DNA of 64,000 bases from Propionibacteriaceae bacterium (GCA_009782915.1 WRIC01000004.1:53872-117871); one strand, 5' to 3'. Counted from the stretch's first letter, positions 38,690 to 48,378 are shown. Notes: generated from the sequence alone by a model not told the origin. Numbers and translations: made by a program.

Positions 38690-39750
38690 CTCGAACCTCC
38701 AGACAGTTGGCGAGAGAACCGTACGTCCCCTTCGGCGAAGTCTCGTAAATCTGAGGCACCATGGCGGAACATGACCGTACGGTCAACGCCCATGCCGAAT
38801 GCGAACCCGGAATAAACGTTGGTATCGATTCCAGCGGCAGCTAAGACCCGTGGATTGACCACACCGCAACCACCCCATTCAATCCATCCCTCAGATTTAC
38901 AGGTACGACAGGGTTGATCGGGATTGCCCACCGACTCACCATGACAGATGAAACAATCAATATCGATCTCTGCGGAGGGTTCCGTGAACGGGAAATAGTG
39001 GGGGCGCAAGCGGGTTCGAGTCTCAGAACCAAACATGGCTCGAGCCAGGTGGTCCAAGGTGCCCTTCAAGTCAGCCATGGAAAGGCCCTTGTCCACTGCT
39101 AAACCTTCCAGTTGATGGAAGACAGGAAGGTGGGTGGCATCGTATTCATCGGCGCGATAGGTCTTCCCAGGGACAACAATGTAGACAGGCAGGTCTCGGG
39201 TGAGAAGGGTTCGCATTTGAACAGGAGAAGTATGGGTTCTCATCACCAGGTGATTCTCGGGAGGATCAACAAACAAGGTGTCCGACATAAACCTGGAGGG
39301 ATGATCGGGTGTGAAGTTCAAGGCATCGAAGTTCAGCCACTCGGCCTCGGCTTCGGGACCCTCCATGACCTCCCATCCCATCGCCACAAAAACATCAGTC
39401 AGGTCGTAGAACAAACGAGTCACCGGATGGAGTGCCCCTTGGGGACGCAGAGACGCCGGCAGAGTAACATCAACCTTTTCCCCTGCGAGCCGAGCCTCCA
39501 GTTCGACGACTTCCAACTCCGCCTCACGCTGAGCATAAGCCGCGGAAATCTGTGAGCGGGCTGCACCGATCGCCTGGCCTGCAGATTTGCGATCCTCCTT
39601 GGGAAGCTCAGCAATGGATCGGTTGGCCAGTGCCACCGGTGAATTCTCTGCCACATGGGTTGTTTTGGCGAGTTTCAGCTCCTTCATCGTGGTGGCATTT
39701 GTAAAGGCTCGCGTCGCCTCATCCACCATTCGATTCAGTTCAGTACTCAT
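38686..39750 (-). CDS. pheS: Phenylalanyl-tRNA synthetase alpha subunit
   Basis: PheS carries the class II catalytic site. After an N-terminal coiled coil (about 1-90) come the motif 2 region MRTHTSPVQMRTLL, GKTYRADEYDATHLPVFHQLEGL and motif 3 FAFGMGVDRTVMFRHG. The ATG at 39750 gives 354 residues; the frame extends six codons more. The gene starts inside the last 11 bases of the rRNA methyltransferase gene. Confidence 0.96.
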   Translation of the reverse strand: MSTELNRMVDEATRAFTNATTMKELKLAKTTHVAENSPVALANRSIAELPKEDRKSAGQAIGAARSQISAAYAQREAELEVVELEARLAGEKVDVTLPASLRPQGALHPVTRLFYDLTDVFVAMGWEVMEGPEAEAEWLNFDALNFTPDHPSRFMSDTLFVDPPENHLVMRTHTSPVQMRTLLTRDLPVYIVVPGKTYRADEYDATHLPVFHQLEGLAVDKGLSMADLKGTLDHLARAMFGSETRTRLRPHYFPFTEPSAEIDIDCFICHGESVGNPDQPCRTCKSEGWIEWGGCGVVNPRVLAAAGIDTNVYSGFAFGMGVDRTVMFRHGASDLRDFAEGDVRFSRQLSGGSR

Positions 39751-40537
39751 CGTTGATATCCTCCGCATTCAATAACCGCTGTCTCATCGCTGAGATAAAC
39801 AAACAAATCCCCGCTGCCACAGACAGATTGAGACTCTCCGCTTGACCCCACATCGGAATCCTCACCACCACATCAGCTAGGTCTTTTTCTTGCGGTAAAC
39901 CCCACGCCTCGTTACCCATGATCCAGGCCACCTGGGAATCGAAGCTTCCCTGCCCCACTACCTCGGTAATCTCTGTCCCGGACACGTCACTGGCCACCAC
40001 AGTGAAACCAGCTTCTTTGGCTTGAGTCACAGCATCAGCACAGGTCACGCTACTGACAATCGGCAGGTGAAAGACTGACCCCACTGAGGCTCGTACTGTC
40101 TTAGGATTGGTCCAATCGACCGAGCCTGTGGTCAAGATCACTCCATCAGCTCCGAAAGCATCAGCACACCGAATCACTGTTCCCAAGTTCCCCGGATCAC
40201 GGATTTGGGAACAGATCACCACCAAAGACGAGTCTTTGGCCAAGACCTGCCCAAGGTCCGCCTGAGGAGTACGACAGATCGCGAAGATCCCCTGGGGGGC
40301 AACAGTATCACTCAACTCAGCTACCTGTTCTTCGCTAAGTTCGTCAGCCTCCGCAGTGAGATCAGGGTAGCTCGCACAAGCATCAGCGGACGCGAGAACC
40401 CGAACTACTGCACCAGCAGCCAAGGCCTCCCGTACTGTGGGGGCACCCTCAGCAAGAAACTCGCCCGTCGTCGCTCGGAATTTCCTGTCCTTCAACCGAC
40501 GAGCGAGCCTCACCTGAGACGGACTCGCGCTCGACAT
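39740..40537 (-). CDS. TrmH/SpoU-family 2'-O-ribose RNA methyltransferase
   Basis: The 265-residue SPOUT protein has an N-terminal substrate-binding domain and the knot motifs SQIRDPGNLGTVIRCADAFGA in shape (near residue 110), AWIMGNEAWGLPQE near 205 and LNLSVAAGICLF near 235. This gene lies between rplT and pheS in many actinobacteria and is annotated as an rRNA methyltransferase; the site modified is not known. A start codon at 40537 has only modest Shine-Dalgarno support. Confidence 0.88.
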   Translation of the reverse strand: MSSASPSQVRLARRLKDRKFRATTGEFLAEGAPTVREALAAGAVVRVLASADACASYPDLTAEADELSEEQVAELSDTVAPQGIFAICRTPQADLGQVLAKDSSLVVICSQIRDPGNLGTVIRCADAFGADGVILTTGSVDWTNPKTVRASVGSVFHLPIVSSVTCADAVTQAKEAGFTVVASDVSGTEITEVVGQGSFDSQVAWIMGNEAWGLPQEKDLADVVVRIPMWGQAESLNLSVAAGICLFISAMRQRLLNAEDINDEY

Positions 40538-40551
40538 TGGTGGATAACCCC

Positions 40552-40905
40552 CTAGAGGGCATCCTCAGCTACTTTAACCAAAGCAGAGAAAGTCGCTGGC
40601 TCACGAACCGCCAGATCGGCAAGGATCTTGCGGTCCACCTCAACACCAGCCACCTTCAACCCGTTAATGAAACGGTTATAGGTCATTCCTTCGGCGCGTG
40701 CTGCTGCATTGATCCTTTGGATCCACAAAGCACGGAAGTCACCCTTGCGATCTTTGCGATCCCTGAAAGAGTAGGTGTACGAGTGGAGCAGCTGTTCCTT
40801 AGCTTTGCGATAGAGCCTGGAGCGTTGCCCGCGATAACCGGATGCCTCATCGAGGACCTCACGACGCTTTTTATGTGCATTCACTGCGCGTTTTGTTCTT
40901 GCCAT
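40552..40905 (-). CDS. rplT: 50S ribosomal protein L20
   Basis: The 117-residue basic protein shows the L20 sequence [38 protein letters not shown] at its N-terminus and the [23 protein letters not shown] signature. L20 is an early 23S rRNA assembly protein; in other phyla it also represses its own operon through the infC or rpmI leader. It ends the infC-rpmI-rplT unit. Confidence 0.98.
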   Translation of the reverse strand: MARTKRAVNAHKKRREVLDEASGYRGQRSRLYRKAKEQLLHSYTYSFRDRKDRKGDFRALWIQRINAAARAEGMTYNRFINGLKVAGVEVDRKILADLAVREPATFSALVKVAEDAL

Positions 40906-40914
40906 GATGACCTC

Positions 40915-41109
40915 TCAGATTCCTAGGAGTTTACGGGTTTTGGGGGTGTCAACTTTGTCAACAACCTCTTGACCACTGAGGCGACGCTTACGCTTCCTCG
41001 CTTTATGTTCATTCAAGTGAGCTTTACCAGCTTGCTGGTGGACAAGCTTGCCTGTCCCAGTCACTTTGAATCTTTTCTTCGCACCAGAGTGCGTCTTCAT
41101 TTTCGGCAT
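40915..41109 (-). CDS. rpmI: 50S ribosomal protein L35
   Basis: The 64-residue basic protein begins MPKMKTHSGAKKRFKVTGTGK, the L35 signature, and continues with LNEHKARKRKRRLSG. Normal length; TTCTCC complement just upstream (GGAGAAAAG on the coding strand) is the ribosome binding site. Between infC and rplT as in nearly all bacteria. Confidence 0.97.
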   Translation of the reverse strand: MPKMKTHSGAKKRFKVTGTGKLVHQQAGKAHLNEHKARKRKRRLSGQEVVDKVDTPKTRKLLGI

Positions 41110-41159
41110 CTTTTCTCCTTCATCCTTCTTTTCGACGATATCAGTGTCGGCCTCACCCG

Positions 41160-41840
41160 TTACAGATCGATATCGGGGTCCATATTGTCCGCAGGTCCGC
41201 GCTTCTTCTTGGGCCGATCAGTGGCCTTTGCACGTGACTGAGCGTGTTCTTTTTGTTCAGCTTCCAAGTCGGCAGTTTTTTCAGCAACCTTGCGTTGTTT
41301 TTCGGCTTCCACCTCAAGTTTGGCTTCCGACTTCTTGCGTGTGGGAGCCAACACCATGATCATATTTCGACCGTCCTGCTTGGGCGCGAATTCGACGATG
41401 CCATCATCGACAACATCTTCAGCGAGTTTGGTCAGCAGGTTGAAACCCAACTCCGGGCGAGACTGTTCACGACCACGGAACATGATCGTGATCTTCACCT
41501 TGTCGCCAGCTCTCAGGAATCGTACGATGTGCCCCTTCTTTGTCTCATAGTCATGGGCATCAATCTTGGGACGAAGCTTCATTTCTTTAATGATCGTATT
41601 GGACTGGTTTCGTCGTGTTTCCCGCGCCTTCTGGGCGCTCTCGTACCTCCACTTGCCATAATCCATGACTTTCGCAACTGGCGGATGCGCCGTAGGGGCG
41701 ATTTCCACCAGATCTAGTCCGACGTCCTGAGCGAGCTTCAGGGCTTCGGCAACCGAAACGATCCCGATCTGTTCACCATCGGGGCCAACAAGCCTCACCT
41801 CGGCGACATTGATCCGATCGTTGATACGCGGTTCGCTGAT
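41160..41840 (-). CDS. infC: Translation initiation factor IF-3, probable ATC start
   Basis: IF-3 prevents premature subunit joining and checks the start codon. The N-terminal domain ([21 protein letters not shown]) and C-terminal domain ([39 protein letters not shown]) are complete, with an extra charged C-terminal tail of about 50 residues rich in Lys, Glu and Ala, common in actinobacteria. No ATG or GTG is available; AAGGAGG lies four bases before an ATC at 41840, which fits infC genes that use rare AUU/AUC codons for self-control. The alternative TTG at 41858 lies upstream of that ribosome binding site. Confidence 0.93.
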   Translation of the reverse strand: MSEPRINDRINVAEVRLVGPDGEQIGIVSVAEALKLAQDVGLDLVEIAPTAHPPVAKVMDYGKWRYESAQKARETRRNQSNTIIKEMKLRPKIDAHDYETKKGHIVRFLRAGDKVKITIMFRGREQSRPELGFNLLTKLAEDVVDDGIVEFAPKQDGRNMIMVLAPTRKKSEAKLEVEAEKQRKVAEKTADLEAEQKEHAQSRAKATDRPKKKRGPADNMDPDIDL

Positions 41841-41854
41841 ATGTCCTCCTTCGA

Positions 41855-41887
41855 ACAAACAAAAGGCTTCTGCGCAAGCAGAAGCCT
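41855..41887 (-). terminator. Attenuator-type terminator in the infC leader
   Basis: On the minus strand AGGCTTCTGC, loop TTGC and GCAGAAGCCT form a perfect 10-bp stem (41887-41864), followed by TTTGTTTG. It ends directly before the infC Shine-Dalgarno. This is the form of an intrinsic terminator inside a leader, so readthrough would decide expression of infC, rpmI and rplT. Confidence 0.7.
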
Positions 41888-41893
41888 CTGATT

Positions 41894-41916
41894 CGTTAGT
41901 ACACCTCGTACTAACG
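41894..41916 (-). promoter_or_regulatory. Upstream hairpin of the infC leader
   Basis: CGTTAGTAC (41894-41902) and GTACTAACG (41908-41916) form a perfect 9-bp stem with a 5-base loop, six bases upstream of the terminator hairpin. It could be a protein-binding or pausing element acting with the attenuator. The ligand (IF-3, L20 or another) is not evident. Confidence 0.5.
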
Positions 41917-42055
41917 ACAACCTGTCAGGAACCCCGATCAGGTGGGAGTTATCCACTTACACACTGGCGAGTTACACTCACCGAAAAGTAAGTGTACCAG
42001 ACACCCTTGCCCGCCCGCCCGGGAAAGAAAAATGGCTATGATAGGATCGTTCCTA

Positions 42056-42100
42056 ACGGTAGCCACCCAGGCCCCTATAGGCCAGGGTTATGGCTACCGT
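42056..42100. repeat. Hairpin with perfect 10-bp arms upstream of the infC operon
   Basis: ACGGTAGCCA (42056-42065) and TGGCTACCGT (42091-42100) are perfect inverted arms, and the interior CCCAGGCC/GGCCAGGG extends the stem with one mismatch. There is no T-run on either side, so a simple terminator is unlikely. Gene-free sequence continues on both sides. Confidence 0.6.
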
Positions 42101-42259
42101 CTCTATTGATGAACACCATATTCCCGTAATAGACGGCAGGAAAACCGATAACGTGCGCTATGTCATCCTGAGCATTCCCGCAAGGGCGAGGTTGATTGGT
42201 CACCCGAGGTGAATGAGCGTACTGACTAGTGTGTTGGCCGTGACAAGGAATTCCTAGGT

Positions 42260-42432
42260 TTTTATCCCAGATTGCCGCTAATGTACGAAAATTAATTCCG
42301 TGGAGGGTCAAAACCGGTGGTTTTCATGGATGTGGGGGGTTTGCGCGGGTTGGAATCGTACATTAGCCCCCATCTGGGATAAAAGGTGACAACACCGGTG
42401 ACTTATCTTCCATCATGGGAGATAAATCACCG
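42260..42432. repeat. Nested inverted repeats before the YajQ gene
   Basis: Left arm 42260-42288 and right arm 42356-42384 are inverted copies of 29 bp with about four mismatches (TTTTATCCCAGAT and ATCTGGGATAAAA at the outer ends, TAATGTACGA and TCGTACATTA at the inner ends), about 67 bp apart. A second hairpin with a 16-bp stem, CGGTGA to TCACCG, lies at 42396-42432. No coding frame spans them. The arrangement could be a small non-autonomous element or a structured leader. Confidence 0.6.
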
Positions 42433-42488
42433 CTCGGATAACAACTGGCTTTTCCCATGGAAGAATAGTGGGCGAGGAAAGGACGACC

Positions 42489-42980
42489 ATGGCTTCAGAT
42501 CATTCTTTTGACCTTGTTTCAAAGGTGGACCACCAGGAGGTGGATAACGCTATTAACCAGGCGGCCAAAGAGGTACGCCAGCGCTTTGACTTTAAAGACA
42601 CTTCCACGACAGTAACGTGGGCTGGGGAGAACATTGAGATCGAATCCAGTACGGAAGAACGCGCCAAGGCAGCCCTCGACGTACTGGAATCAAAACTGAT
42701 TCGCCGAGGGGTGTCACTGAAATCCATGGAGGCTGGTGAGCCAAGGATCTCAGGCAAACGCGCCCACATCACGTGCTTGATGAAGGCCGGGATCACCCAG
42801 GAGAATGCCAAGAAGGTCACCAAACTGATCCGCGATGAGGGCCCCAAATCGGTGAAAACCCAGATCCAAGGTGATGAAGTACGTGTGACCTCGAAGTCCC
42901 TCGATGATCTCCAATCCACCCAGAAACTCGTCAAAGAACACGACTTCGACTTTGCCATCCAATTCACGAATTATCGATAA
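42489..42980 (+). CDS. YajQ-family nucleotide-binding protein
   Basis: The 163-residue protein begins with [33 protein letters not shown] in pattern and ends [14 protein letters not shown], both diagnostic of YajQ (UPF0234). Family members bind nucleotides; one Xanthomonas member binds cyclic di-GMP. The ATG at 42489 has GAGGAAAGGA upstream and gives the standard N-terminus, whereas the frame from 42468 adds seven unlikely residues. xthA follows after three bases. Confidence 0.93.
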   Translation: MASDHSFDLVSKVDHQEVDNAINQAAKEVRQRFDFKDTSTTVTWAGENIEIESSTEERAKAALDVLESKLIRRGVSLKSMEAGEPRISGKRAHITCLMKAGITQENAKKVTKLIRDEGPKSVKTQIQGDEVRVTSKSLDDLQSTQKLVKEHDFDFAIQFTNYR

Positions 42981-42983
42981 CCC

Positions 42984-43799
42984 ATGAAACTAGCCACCTT
43001 TAACGTCAACGGAATTCGTGCTGCCCAGCGCCGAGGGTTTCGCCCCTGGTTGGAGGCTACCCAACCAGACGTCCTTGCCCTCCAAGAGGTACGATGCCCT
43101 GTTGACCAGATTCCACCCGATGTTTTCGCTGACCACCATGTGGCCTATGATCCAGGCGAACTCGCTGGTCGTAACGGTGTTGCCCTGATCTCCAGGGCTG
43201 AACCCAGTGAGGTGCGCATTGGCTTGATCGGTGATGAGGAGTTCTCTCACGAGGGACGCTACATCGAAGCTGATTACGACATGGGTTCCACTCCAGTGAC
43301 CATTGCCTCTCTCTACCTGCCTAAGGGTGCTGTGCCTAGTGAATCCGAGGCTGCCCAAGCCAAATTTGAGCGCAAGATGCGGTTCTGCGCGATCCTGGGC
43401 GAACACCTGACTATGGCGATCAAACGCGCACAAGCCACCAACCGGGCCTACACCTGTCTGGGTGACTACAACATTGCCAGAACCGAACAAGACCTCTACA
43501 ACCACAAATCGAAGAAACCACTCGATGGTTTCCTGCCTGAGGAGAGAGCCTGGCTGACCGAGGCTCTTGAATTGGGTTTAACCGACGTTGTGCGGGGTCT
43601 CCACCCAGAAACCCAAGGCCCCTATTCCTGGTGGAGTTGGCGCGGAGGTTCCTGGGATCGGGGGTACGGCTGGAGGATCGACTACCACCTGTCCACGGCG
43701 GAACTCGCTGAGCGGGCAATCTTCGGTGACACCGACAAGGCTGATTCCTATGAATCGCGAATCTCCGACCACGCTCCAGTCATCGTCAACTATCGCTGA
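42984..43799 (+). CDS. xthA: Exodeoxyribonuclease III / AP endonuclease
   Basis: The 271-residue EEP-fold enzyme nicks DNA at abasic sites. It shows KLATFNVNGIRAA, LALQEVRC with the metal-binding Glu, RNGVALISRAEP, YLPKGAVP, LGDYNIARTEQD, and the C-terminal YGWRIDYHLSTAEL and SDHAPVIVNY with the catalytic His. Length and motif order are standard. It is probably cotranscribed with the YajQ gene and the next two genes. Confidence 0.94.
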   Translation: MKLATFNVNGIRAAQRRGFRPWLEATQPDVLALQEVRCPVDQIPPDVFADHHVAYDPGELAGRNGVALISRAEPSEVRIGLIGDEEFSHEGRYIEADYDMGSTPVTIASLYLPKGAVPSESEAAQAKFERKMRFCAILGEHLTMAIKRAQATNRAYTCLGDYNIARTEQDLYNHKSKKPLDGFLPEERAWLTEALELGLTDVVRGLHPETQGPYSWWSWRGGSWDRGYGWRIDYHLSTAELAERAIFGDTDKADSYESRISDHAPVIVNYR

Positions 43800-43814
43800 G
43801 GACCTAGTTCACTG

Positions 43815-45071
43815 ATGAGTCTGACCACAACCCTGCTGATCGCTGGAATCCTCCTCTGGTGTTATCTTTTTATTGCTCTGGGGGTGCTCACCAAACTCAA
43901 ACTCGGCTGGGCCATCCTCACCGGTGCAATCCTCGCCCTTGCAGTGGCAGGGTCCCTGGGCTCGATTTTGTTCACCTCCACCCTTGGGTCAACCCCCTAT
44001 CGTCTCCCTCTCATGGTGGCCTCCCTGGGTGTCACCGAGATGGTCTATCTCAGTGCAGCGCTCGTGGTGGTGTATCTTGTGGGTGTTCCCTGGTGGATCA
44101 TTCACCTCACGCGGAAGAAACTCCTGAGAAACAAGACCGCCTCACCAGCGCGTGCGGTGGAGGAAACACCCTTGGCTCCCGTCTACGTCCTTGTTGTTCG
44201 TTTTCTGGCAGTCATCATGATCGCAGTCAGCTTGTTCATCAGTGCCTACGGATTCATCAAAGCCCAACGTCCTGCCATCACCGAGGTGACACTCAGCTAC
44301 AAAGAACTCCCGAGAAGTTTCAATGGGATGAAGATCGCACTGGTGTCCGACCTCCACATTGGAGCTGCCACACGCAGCTCCTTCCTGGAGATGGTTGTCT
44401 CCCAGGTCAACGCCCAGCAAGCTGATGTGATCATCATTGCCGGGGACTCAGTGGACGGATTTGTCAAAGACCTTGGTGAAGAAATGACACCACTAGGTGA
44501 ACTGTTTGCCCCCTATGGAGTGGTGATGGCCACAGGCAACCACGACACCCACCTCGACCCCTGGGGATGGATCGACTATTTCTCTGCCCAAGGCATCACC
44601 GTACTGACCAATGAGGCCCTCTTTCTGCACAAGGGCCACGACCACATAGAAATACTAGGAATCCCTGATCGCTATGGGTACGATGACCTCGGCCCGAACC
44701 TTCCAGCTACCCTCGAACACGCACAATCTGGCCGGAATGATGAAACGCCGGGTTTTCGAATACTGGTTGCCCACCAACCCAACCAGCTTTTTGACAACGA
44801 TTCCCTCGCTTCCCGCTCAGGAATCTCCCTGCAACTATCTGGACACACCCACGGTGGGCAACTGTGGCCAACAGGGTATTACACGATGGCTAACCAGCCG
44901 GCTCTCGATGGGGTCCACGAATTCGATGGGGTCACCTTGGTCACCTCGCGGGGAATAGGCAACTGGCTCACCCCAGCACGTATCGGAGCAGACCCCGAAA
45001 TCATTGTCATCACCCTGACCCGCGATGAGCCCACCTACACTCCCGATCCTTCAGGCAATGTCGGTGGTTAG
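43815..45071 (+). CDS. Membrane-bound calcineurin-like metallophosphoesterase
   Basis: The 418-residue protein has four hydrophobic segments (roughly 1-30, 33-55, 68-100 and 125-155) and a C-terminal phosphoesterase domain with LVSDLHIG near 177, IAGDSVDG near 211, TGNHDTH near 238 and LSGHTHGGQLWPTG near 342, which supply the two-metal site. Family members such as YkuE and YaeI are membrane or exported phosphodiesterases; the substrate here is unknown. Confidence 0.9.
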   Translation: MSLTTTLLIAGILLWCYLFIALGVLTKLKLGWAILTGAILALAVAGSLGSILFTSTLGSTPYRLPLMVASLGVTEMVYLSAALVVVYLVGVPWWIIHLTRKKLLRNKTASPARAVEETPLAPVYVLVVRFLAVIMIAVSLFISAYGFIKAQRPAITEVTLSYKELPRSFNGMKIALVSDLHIGAATRSSFLEMVVSQVNAQQADVIIIAGDSVDGFVKDLGEEMTPLGELFAPYGVVMATGNHDTHLDPWGWIDYFSAQGITVLTNEALFLHKGHDHIEILGIPDRYGYDDLGPNLPATLEHAQSGRNDETPGFRILVAHQPNQLFDNDSLASRSGISLQLSGHTHGGQLWPTGYYTMANQPALDGVHEFDGVTLVTSRGIGNWLTPARIGADPEIIVITLTRDEPTYTPDPSGNVGG

Positions 45072-46425
45072 CCTTCCTCGACCGGTGGCCACACTCTGGC
45101 GCTCTCTTCGCCTGCCCACACACAAACATGCCCTTGGTTGGTGGCTAGGCACACGTACCACCATCTTTGTAGTGTGGATTCTTATCGGATTCAACACCCA
45201 AGGCGATGTGGCGTACTACTATTCACAAATCGATCTGCTCTTCCACGGAACACCACCCGATCAGATACTCATCGAATACCCCACCCCACTGATCTGGTTC
45301 CTCACCCTGCCCTACCTTCTCGGTTTCGGTTCGTCCCAGGGATATCTTGCTGTTTTTGTCTTGTTTTTCCTGGGCGCAGATGCCCTGCTCGGATTCATTT
45401 TGTGGCGCAGCGCACGGCAATACGGGACCACACCACGACCAGCGGTTGCCTACTGGATTTGGTTTGTTGTGGCTACCGGACCAATCATCTACATGCGCCT
45501 CGACTTTTTGACCTCCGCCTTGGGCGCCCTCGGGCTCATCGCGCTGATTCGCGCCCACCGCGGTGCCTCTGGAGCCCTGATGGGCCTTGGTGCGGCCATC
45601 AAACTGTGGCCCGCCTTACTGTGGCCCGCCACCCTGACCGATCGCCGAGCCTTACGTCAAGCAACACTAGGTTTCTTTGCTGTGGGTACGGGGCTGGCTG
45701 TCGCCTCTTTGCTCTATGGGGGTTGGCAACGGCTCATCTCACCTTTGACCTGGCAATCACAGCGCGGTCTTCACATAGAGTCGATCTGCGCCACACCCGT
45801 GATGGTTTCCCGACTTTACGACACCTCCACACCACAGCGCTGGACTGTTTTCCTGTCCAAATTCAATGCCTGGGAGATCACTGGACCAGGGACCACCCTG
45901 CTCACCGATATTTCCTCCACCTTGGTTATCCTCGGTGGAATCACTATGGCAGTGCTCTACCTGGGATGGTTGAAACGCACTGACCGCAACATTGTTGAAG
46001 CCGGAATCCTCATGATTGTGGCAACCCTCATCATGATTGTCACCAACAAGACCCTCTCCCCGCAGTACATCATCTGGTTGTCTGGCCCTATCGCAGCACT
46101 GTTGACCATCTCCGAGATCCACCCGAGGATCCTGCCGGCCCAAGGCCATTTGTTTTCCCTGATCACCCATCCACCACATTTACGACGAGAAGACCGTCTT
46201 GTTATCCCTGTGGGTTTGGCTCGCCACCTAGCCATCTGGAGTCTTATCTTGGCGATACTCACCCAAGTGATCTACCCGGTTCTCTATCGCCACTACATTG
46301 TCACCTCTATGATGACCCCTATAGCTGCGGGGGTCCTGGTGGTTCGAAATGTCGCTTTGGTCTATTTCACCATCTCCCTGGTGGTGTTCAGTTTCCGCTC
46401 GATCGGGTTTCGCGTCAACCGCTGA
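45058..46425 (+). CDS. GT87-type polyprenyl-phosphomannose mannosyltransferase (integral membrane)
   Basis: The 455-residue protein has about ten transmembrane segments, an early extracytoplasmic acidic motif (GDVAYYYSQID) and the LGAAIKLWPALLWPA stretch typical of the DUF2029/GT87 family. In actinobacteria such enzymes add alpha-1,2-mannose from polyprenyl-phosphate mannose to lipoglycans on the outer face. The ATG at 45058 overlaps the previous gene by 14 bases. Its stop lies one base from the convergent clpX stop. Acceptor not determined. Confidence 0.8.
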   Translation: MSVVSLPRPVATLWRSLRLPTHKHALGWWLGTRTTIFVVWILIGFNTQGDVAYYYSQIDLLFHGTPPDQILIEYPTPLIWFLTLPYLLGFGSSQGYLAVFVLFFLGADALLGFILWRSARQYGTTPRPAVAYWIWFVVATGPIIYMRLDFLTSALGALGLIALIRAHRGASGALMGLGAAIKLWPALLWPATLTDRRALRQATLGFFAVGTGLAVASLLYGGWQRLISPLTWQSQRGLHIESICATPVMVSRLYDTSTPQRWTVFLSKFNAWEITGPGTTLLTDISSTLVILGGITMAVLYLGWLKRTDRNIVEAGILMIVATLIMIVTNKTLSPQYIIWLSGPIAALLTISEIHPRILPAQGHLFSLITHPPHLRREDRLVIPVGLARHLAIWSLILAILTQVIYPVLYRHYIVTSMMTPIAAGVLVVRNVALVYFTISLVVFSFRSIGFRVNR

Positions 46426-46426
46426 C

Positions 46427-47704
46427 TCAAGCTGCCTGCGCCTGAGAGGGTTCGCTGAGCGCCACCCTGGGAACCAACGTCACTGGAGTCTTCCGCTGAA
46501 TTGCCGCACCATCCACAATCACCTGTGCTATCTCTTGGCGACTAGGAACCTCAAACATAACATCCAAGAGAGTCTGCTCAACGATAGCCCTCAGACCGCG
46601 AGCCCCAGTTTTTCTTTCCAAAGCCAAGTCAGCAATAGCTTCCACAGCATCGTCGGTGAACTGAAGGTCTACCCCATCAAGATCAAAGAGTTTACGGAAC
46701 TGTTTGAGCAGAGCATTCTTTGGTTCCACCATGATCCGAATCAGCGTTTCACGGTCAAGAGAATCCACAGCAGCTAGCATCGGTAAACGACCCACAAACT
46801 CCGGAATCAGACCGAATTTGTGAAGATCCTCGGGGCGTACCTGGTGAAAAAGCTCATCCCTGCTCACCGCTGATGCCATCGGTTCTGTGGTGAAACCCAA
46901 AGGATGGTTGCCCAACCGAGTCGAGACAATATCCTCCAGCCCAGCAAAGGCCCCGCCCACAATGAAAAGAATGTTGTTCGTGTCGATCTGGATGTAACTT
47001 TGGTGGGGATGTTTACGCCCACCTTGCGGAGGTACGGAAGCAACTGTCCCTTCAAGGATCTTCAACAAAGCCTGTTGAACACCCTCACCAGAAACATCCC
47101 TGGTCAAAGAAGGATTCTCCGCTTTACGAGCCACCTTGTCGATTTCATCGATGTAAATGATGCCCGTTTCTGCTTTTTTCACATCATGATCGGCAGCCTG
47201 CAGAAGTTTCAACAGGATGTTCTCCACATCCTCCCCGACATATCCCGCCTCAGTTAAAGCTGTCGCATCCGCCATAGCAAACGGGACATTCAACATTCGT
47301 GCCAGAGTCTGAGCAAGATAAGTCTTCCCACAACCCGTTGGACCCATCAGAAGAATATTCGACTTAGTGAGTTCGACCTTCTCCTGGTCTGAGCCAGTGT
47401 GAACAGGAAGATGGATTCTCTTATAGTGGTTGTAAACCGCCACCGCTAAAGCCTTCTTTGCAAACCCTTGTCCAATGACGTACTCATCAAGGAAATCGGC
47501 GATCTGTTCTGGTTTGGGAAGCTCATTGCTGGGATTCAGCTCACCATTGCCACTCAGCTCCTCATCAATGATCTCGTTACAGAGGTCAATACACTCATCA
47601 CAAATGTAGACACCTGGCCCAGCGATCAGTTTGACCACCTGTTTTTGGCTCTTTCCACAAAAAGAACACTTCAGCAATTCGCTGGACTCACCCAAACGCG
47701 CCAT
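46427..47704 (-). CDS. clpX: ATP-dependent Clp protease ATP-binding subunit ClpX
   Basis: ClpX unfolds substrates for ClpP. The 425-residue protein has the N-terminal four-cysteine zinc domain (CSFCGKSQ...CDECIDLC), Walker [13 protein letters not shown] near residue 118, Walker [12 protein letters not shown], sensor GGAFAGLED and the IGF-like ClpP-binding loop LGFTTEP in variant form. clpP2 lies upstream. Confidence 0.97.
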   Translation of the reverse strand: MARLGESSELLKCSFCGKSQKQVVKLIAGPGVYICDECIDLCNEIIDEELSGNGELNPSNELPKPEQIADFLDEYVIGQGFAKKALAVAVYNHYKRIHLPVHTGSDQEKVELTKSNILLMGPTGCGKTYLAQTLARMLNVPFAMADATALTEAGYVGEDVENILLKLLQAADHDVKKAETGIIYIDEIDKVARKAENPSLTRDVSGEGVQQALLKILEGTVASVPPQGGRKHPHQSYIQIDTNNILFIVGGAFAGLEDIVSTRLGNHPLGFTTEPMASAVSRDELFHQVRPEDLHKFGLIPEFVGRLPMLAAVDSLDRETLIRIMVEPKNALLKQFRKLFDLDGVDLQFTDDAVEAIADLALERKTGARGLRAIVEQTLLDVMFEVPSRQEIAQVIVDGAAIQRKTPVTLVPRVALSEPSQAQAA

Positions 47705-47727
47705 CGTTTCACATCCTTCTTGCCGGT

Positions 47728-48378
47728 TCAGCTACCAGTCAAAATCTCGTCAATGATCCCGTATTCCAGGGCTTCGTCCGCGGTCAGATATTTATCGCGC
47801 TCAATGTCCTGAGAGATTTTCTTGACATCCTGACCAGTCTTACCAGCGAGCATCTCCTCCATGAGAGTACGAATCCTCAAAATTTCCTTCGCTTGAATCT
47901 CCAAATCCGAGGATTGCCCATAGGAGCCCTCCCCCGAGATAGCTGGCTGGTGGATGAGAATCCGAGAATTAGGCAGAGCCAGTCTTTTACCTGGGGCACC
48001 GGCAGCGAGCAAGACAGCTGCAGCTGAAGCGGCTTGCCCCAAACACACGGTTTGGATATCTGGCTTCACAAAATGCATCGTGTCATAGATTGCTGTCAAA
48101 GCCGTGAAGGATCCACCTGGAGAGTTGATGTAGATCGAAATTTGGCGTTCAGCGTCCATCGACTGAAGGCACAAGAGCTGGGCCATCACAGCATTAGCGA
48201 TATCATCAGTGATGGGCGTACCCAAAAAAATAATTCTCTCTTCAAAAAGCTTGGTGTAGGGGTCAACTCGCCGGACCCCATAGCTGGTTCTCTCCTCCCA
48301 CTGAGGAATGTAGTACTCAGCGGAAGGCAGAAAAGTATTCATCGCAGTCACATCACTATTCATCGGTCTCATCCTCAA
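47728..48378 (-). CDS. ATP-dependent Clp protease proteolytic subunit ClpP2
   Basis: The 216-residue protein contains the catalytic Ser in [14 protein letters not shown] near 115, His in RILIHQP near 140 and the Asp of the C-terminal handle ([17 protein letters not shown]). Actinobacteria encode two ClpP proteins that form a mixed tetradecamer; this is the one next to clpX. The ATG overlaps the clpP1 stop by four bases, so the two are made together. Confidence 0.94.
   Translation of the reverse strand: MRMRPMNSDVTAMNTFLPSAEYYIPQWEERTSYGVRRVDPYTKLFEERIIFLGTPITDDIANAVMAQLLCLQSMDAERQISIYINSPGGSFTALTAIYDTMHFVKPDIQTVCLGQAASAAAVLLAAGAPGKRLALPNSRILIHQPAISGEGSYGQSSDLEIQAKEILRIRTLMEEMLAGKTGQDVKKISQDIERDKYLTADEALEYGIIDEILTGS

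Larger units (their letters stand above)
41917..42488. other. Gene-free stretch between infC and the YajQ gene
   Basis: About 570 bp with no credible coding frame. It holds the 42056-42100 hairpin, the nested inverted repeats at 42260-42432, one TTATCCACT word near 41949 that differs from a DnaA box at one base, and presumably the divergent promoters of infC and the YajQ gene, which I cannot assign with confidence. Confidence 0.6.

Noticed and set aside
41940..41960. TTATCCACT upstream of infC as part of a replication origin
   Set aside because: A single near-match without clustered boxes, an AT-rich element or dnaA/dnaN nearby is not an origin.
42160..42200. GTCATCCTGAGCATTCCCGC as another copy of the palindromic repeat
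   Set aside because: Only the first dozen bases resemble the family and no hairpin partner is present, so I do not count it.
45138..45983. A 281-codon ORF in a second plus-strand frame inside the GT87 gene
   Set aside because: It is rich in His, Arg and Pro as expected for an out-of-frame shadow, and the other frame has clear membrane helices and family motifs.
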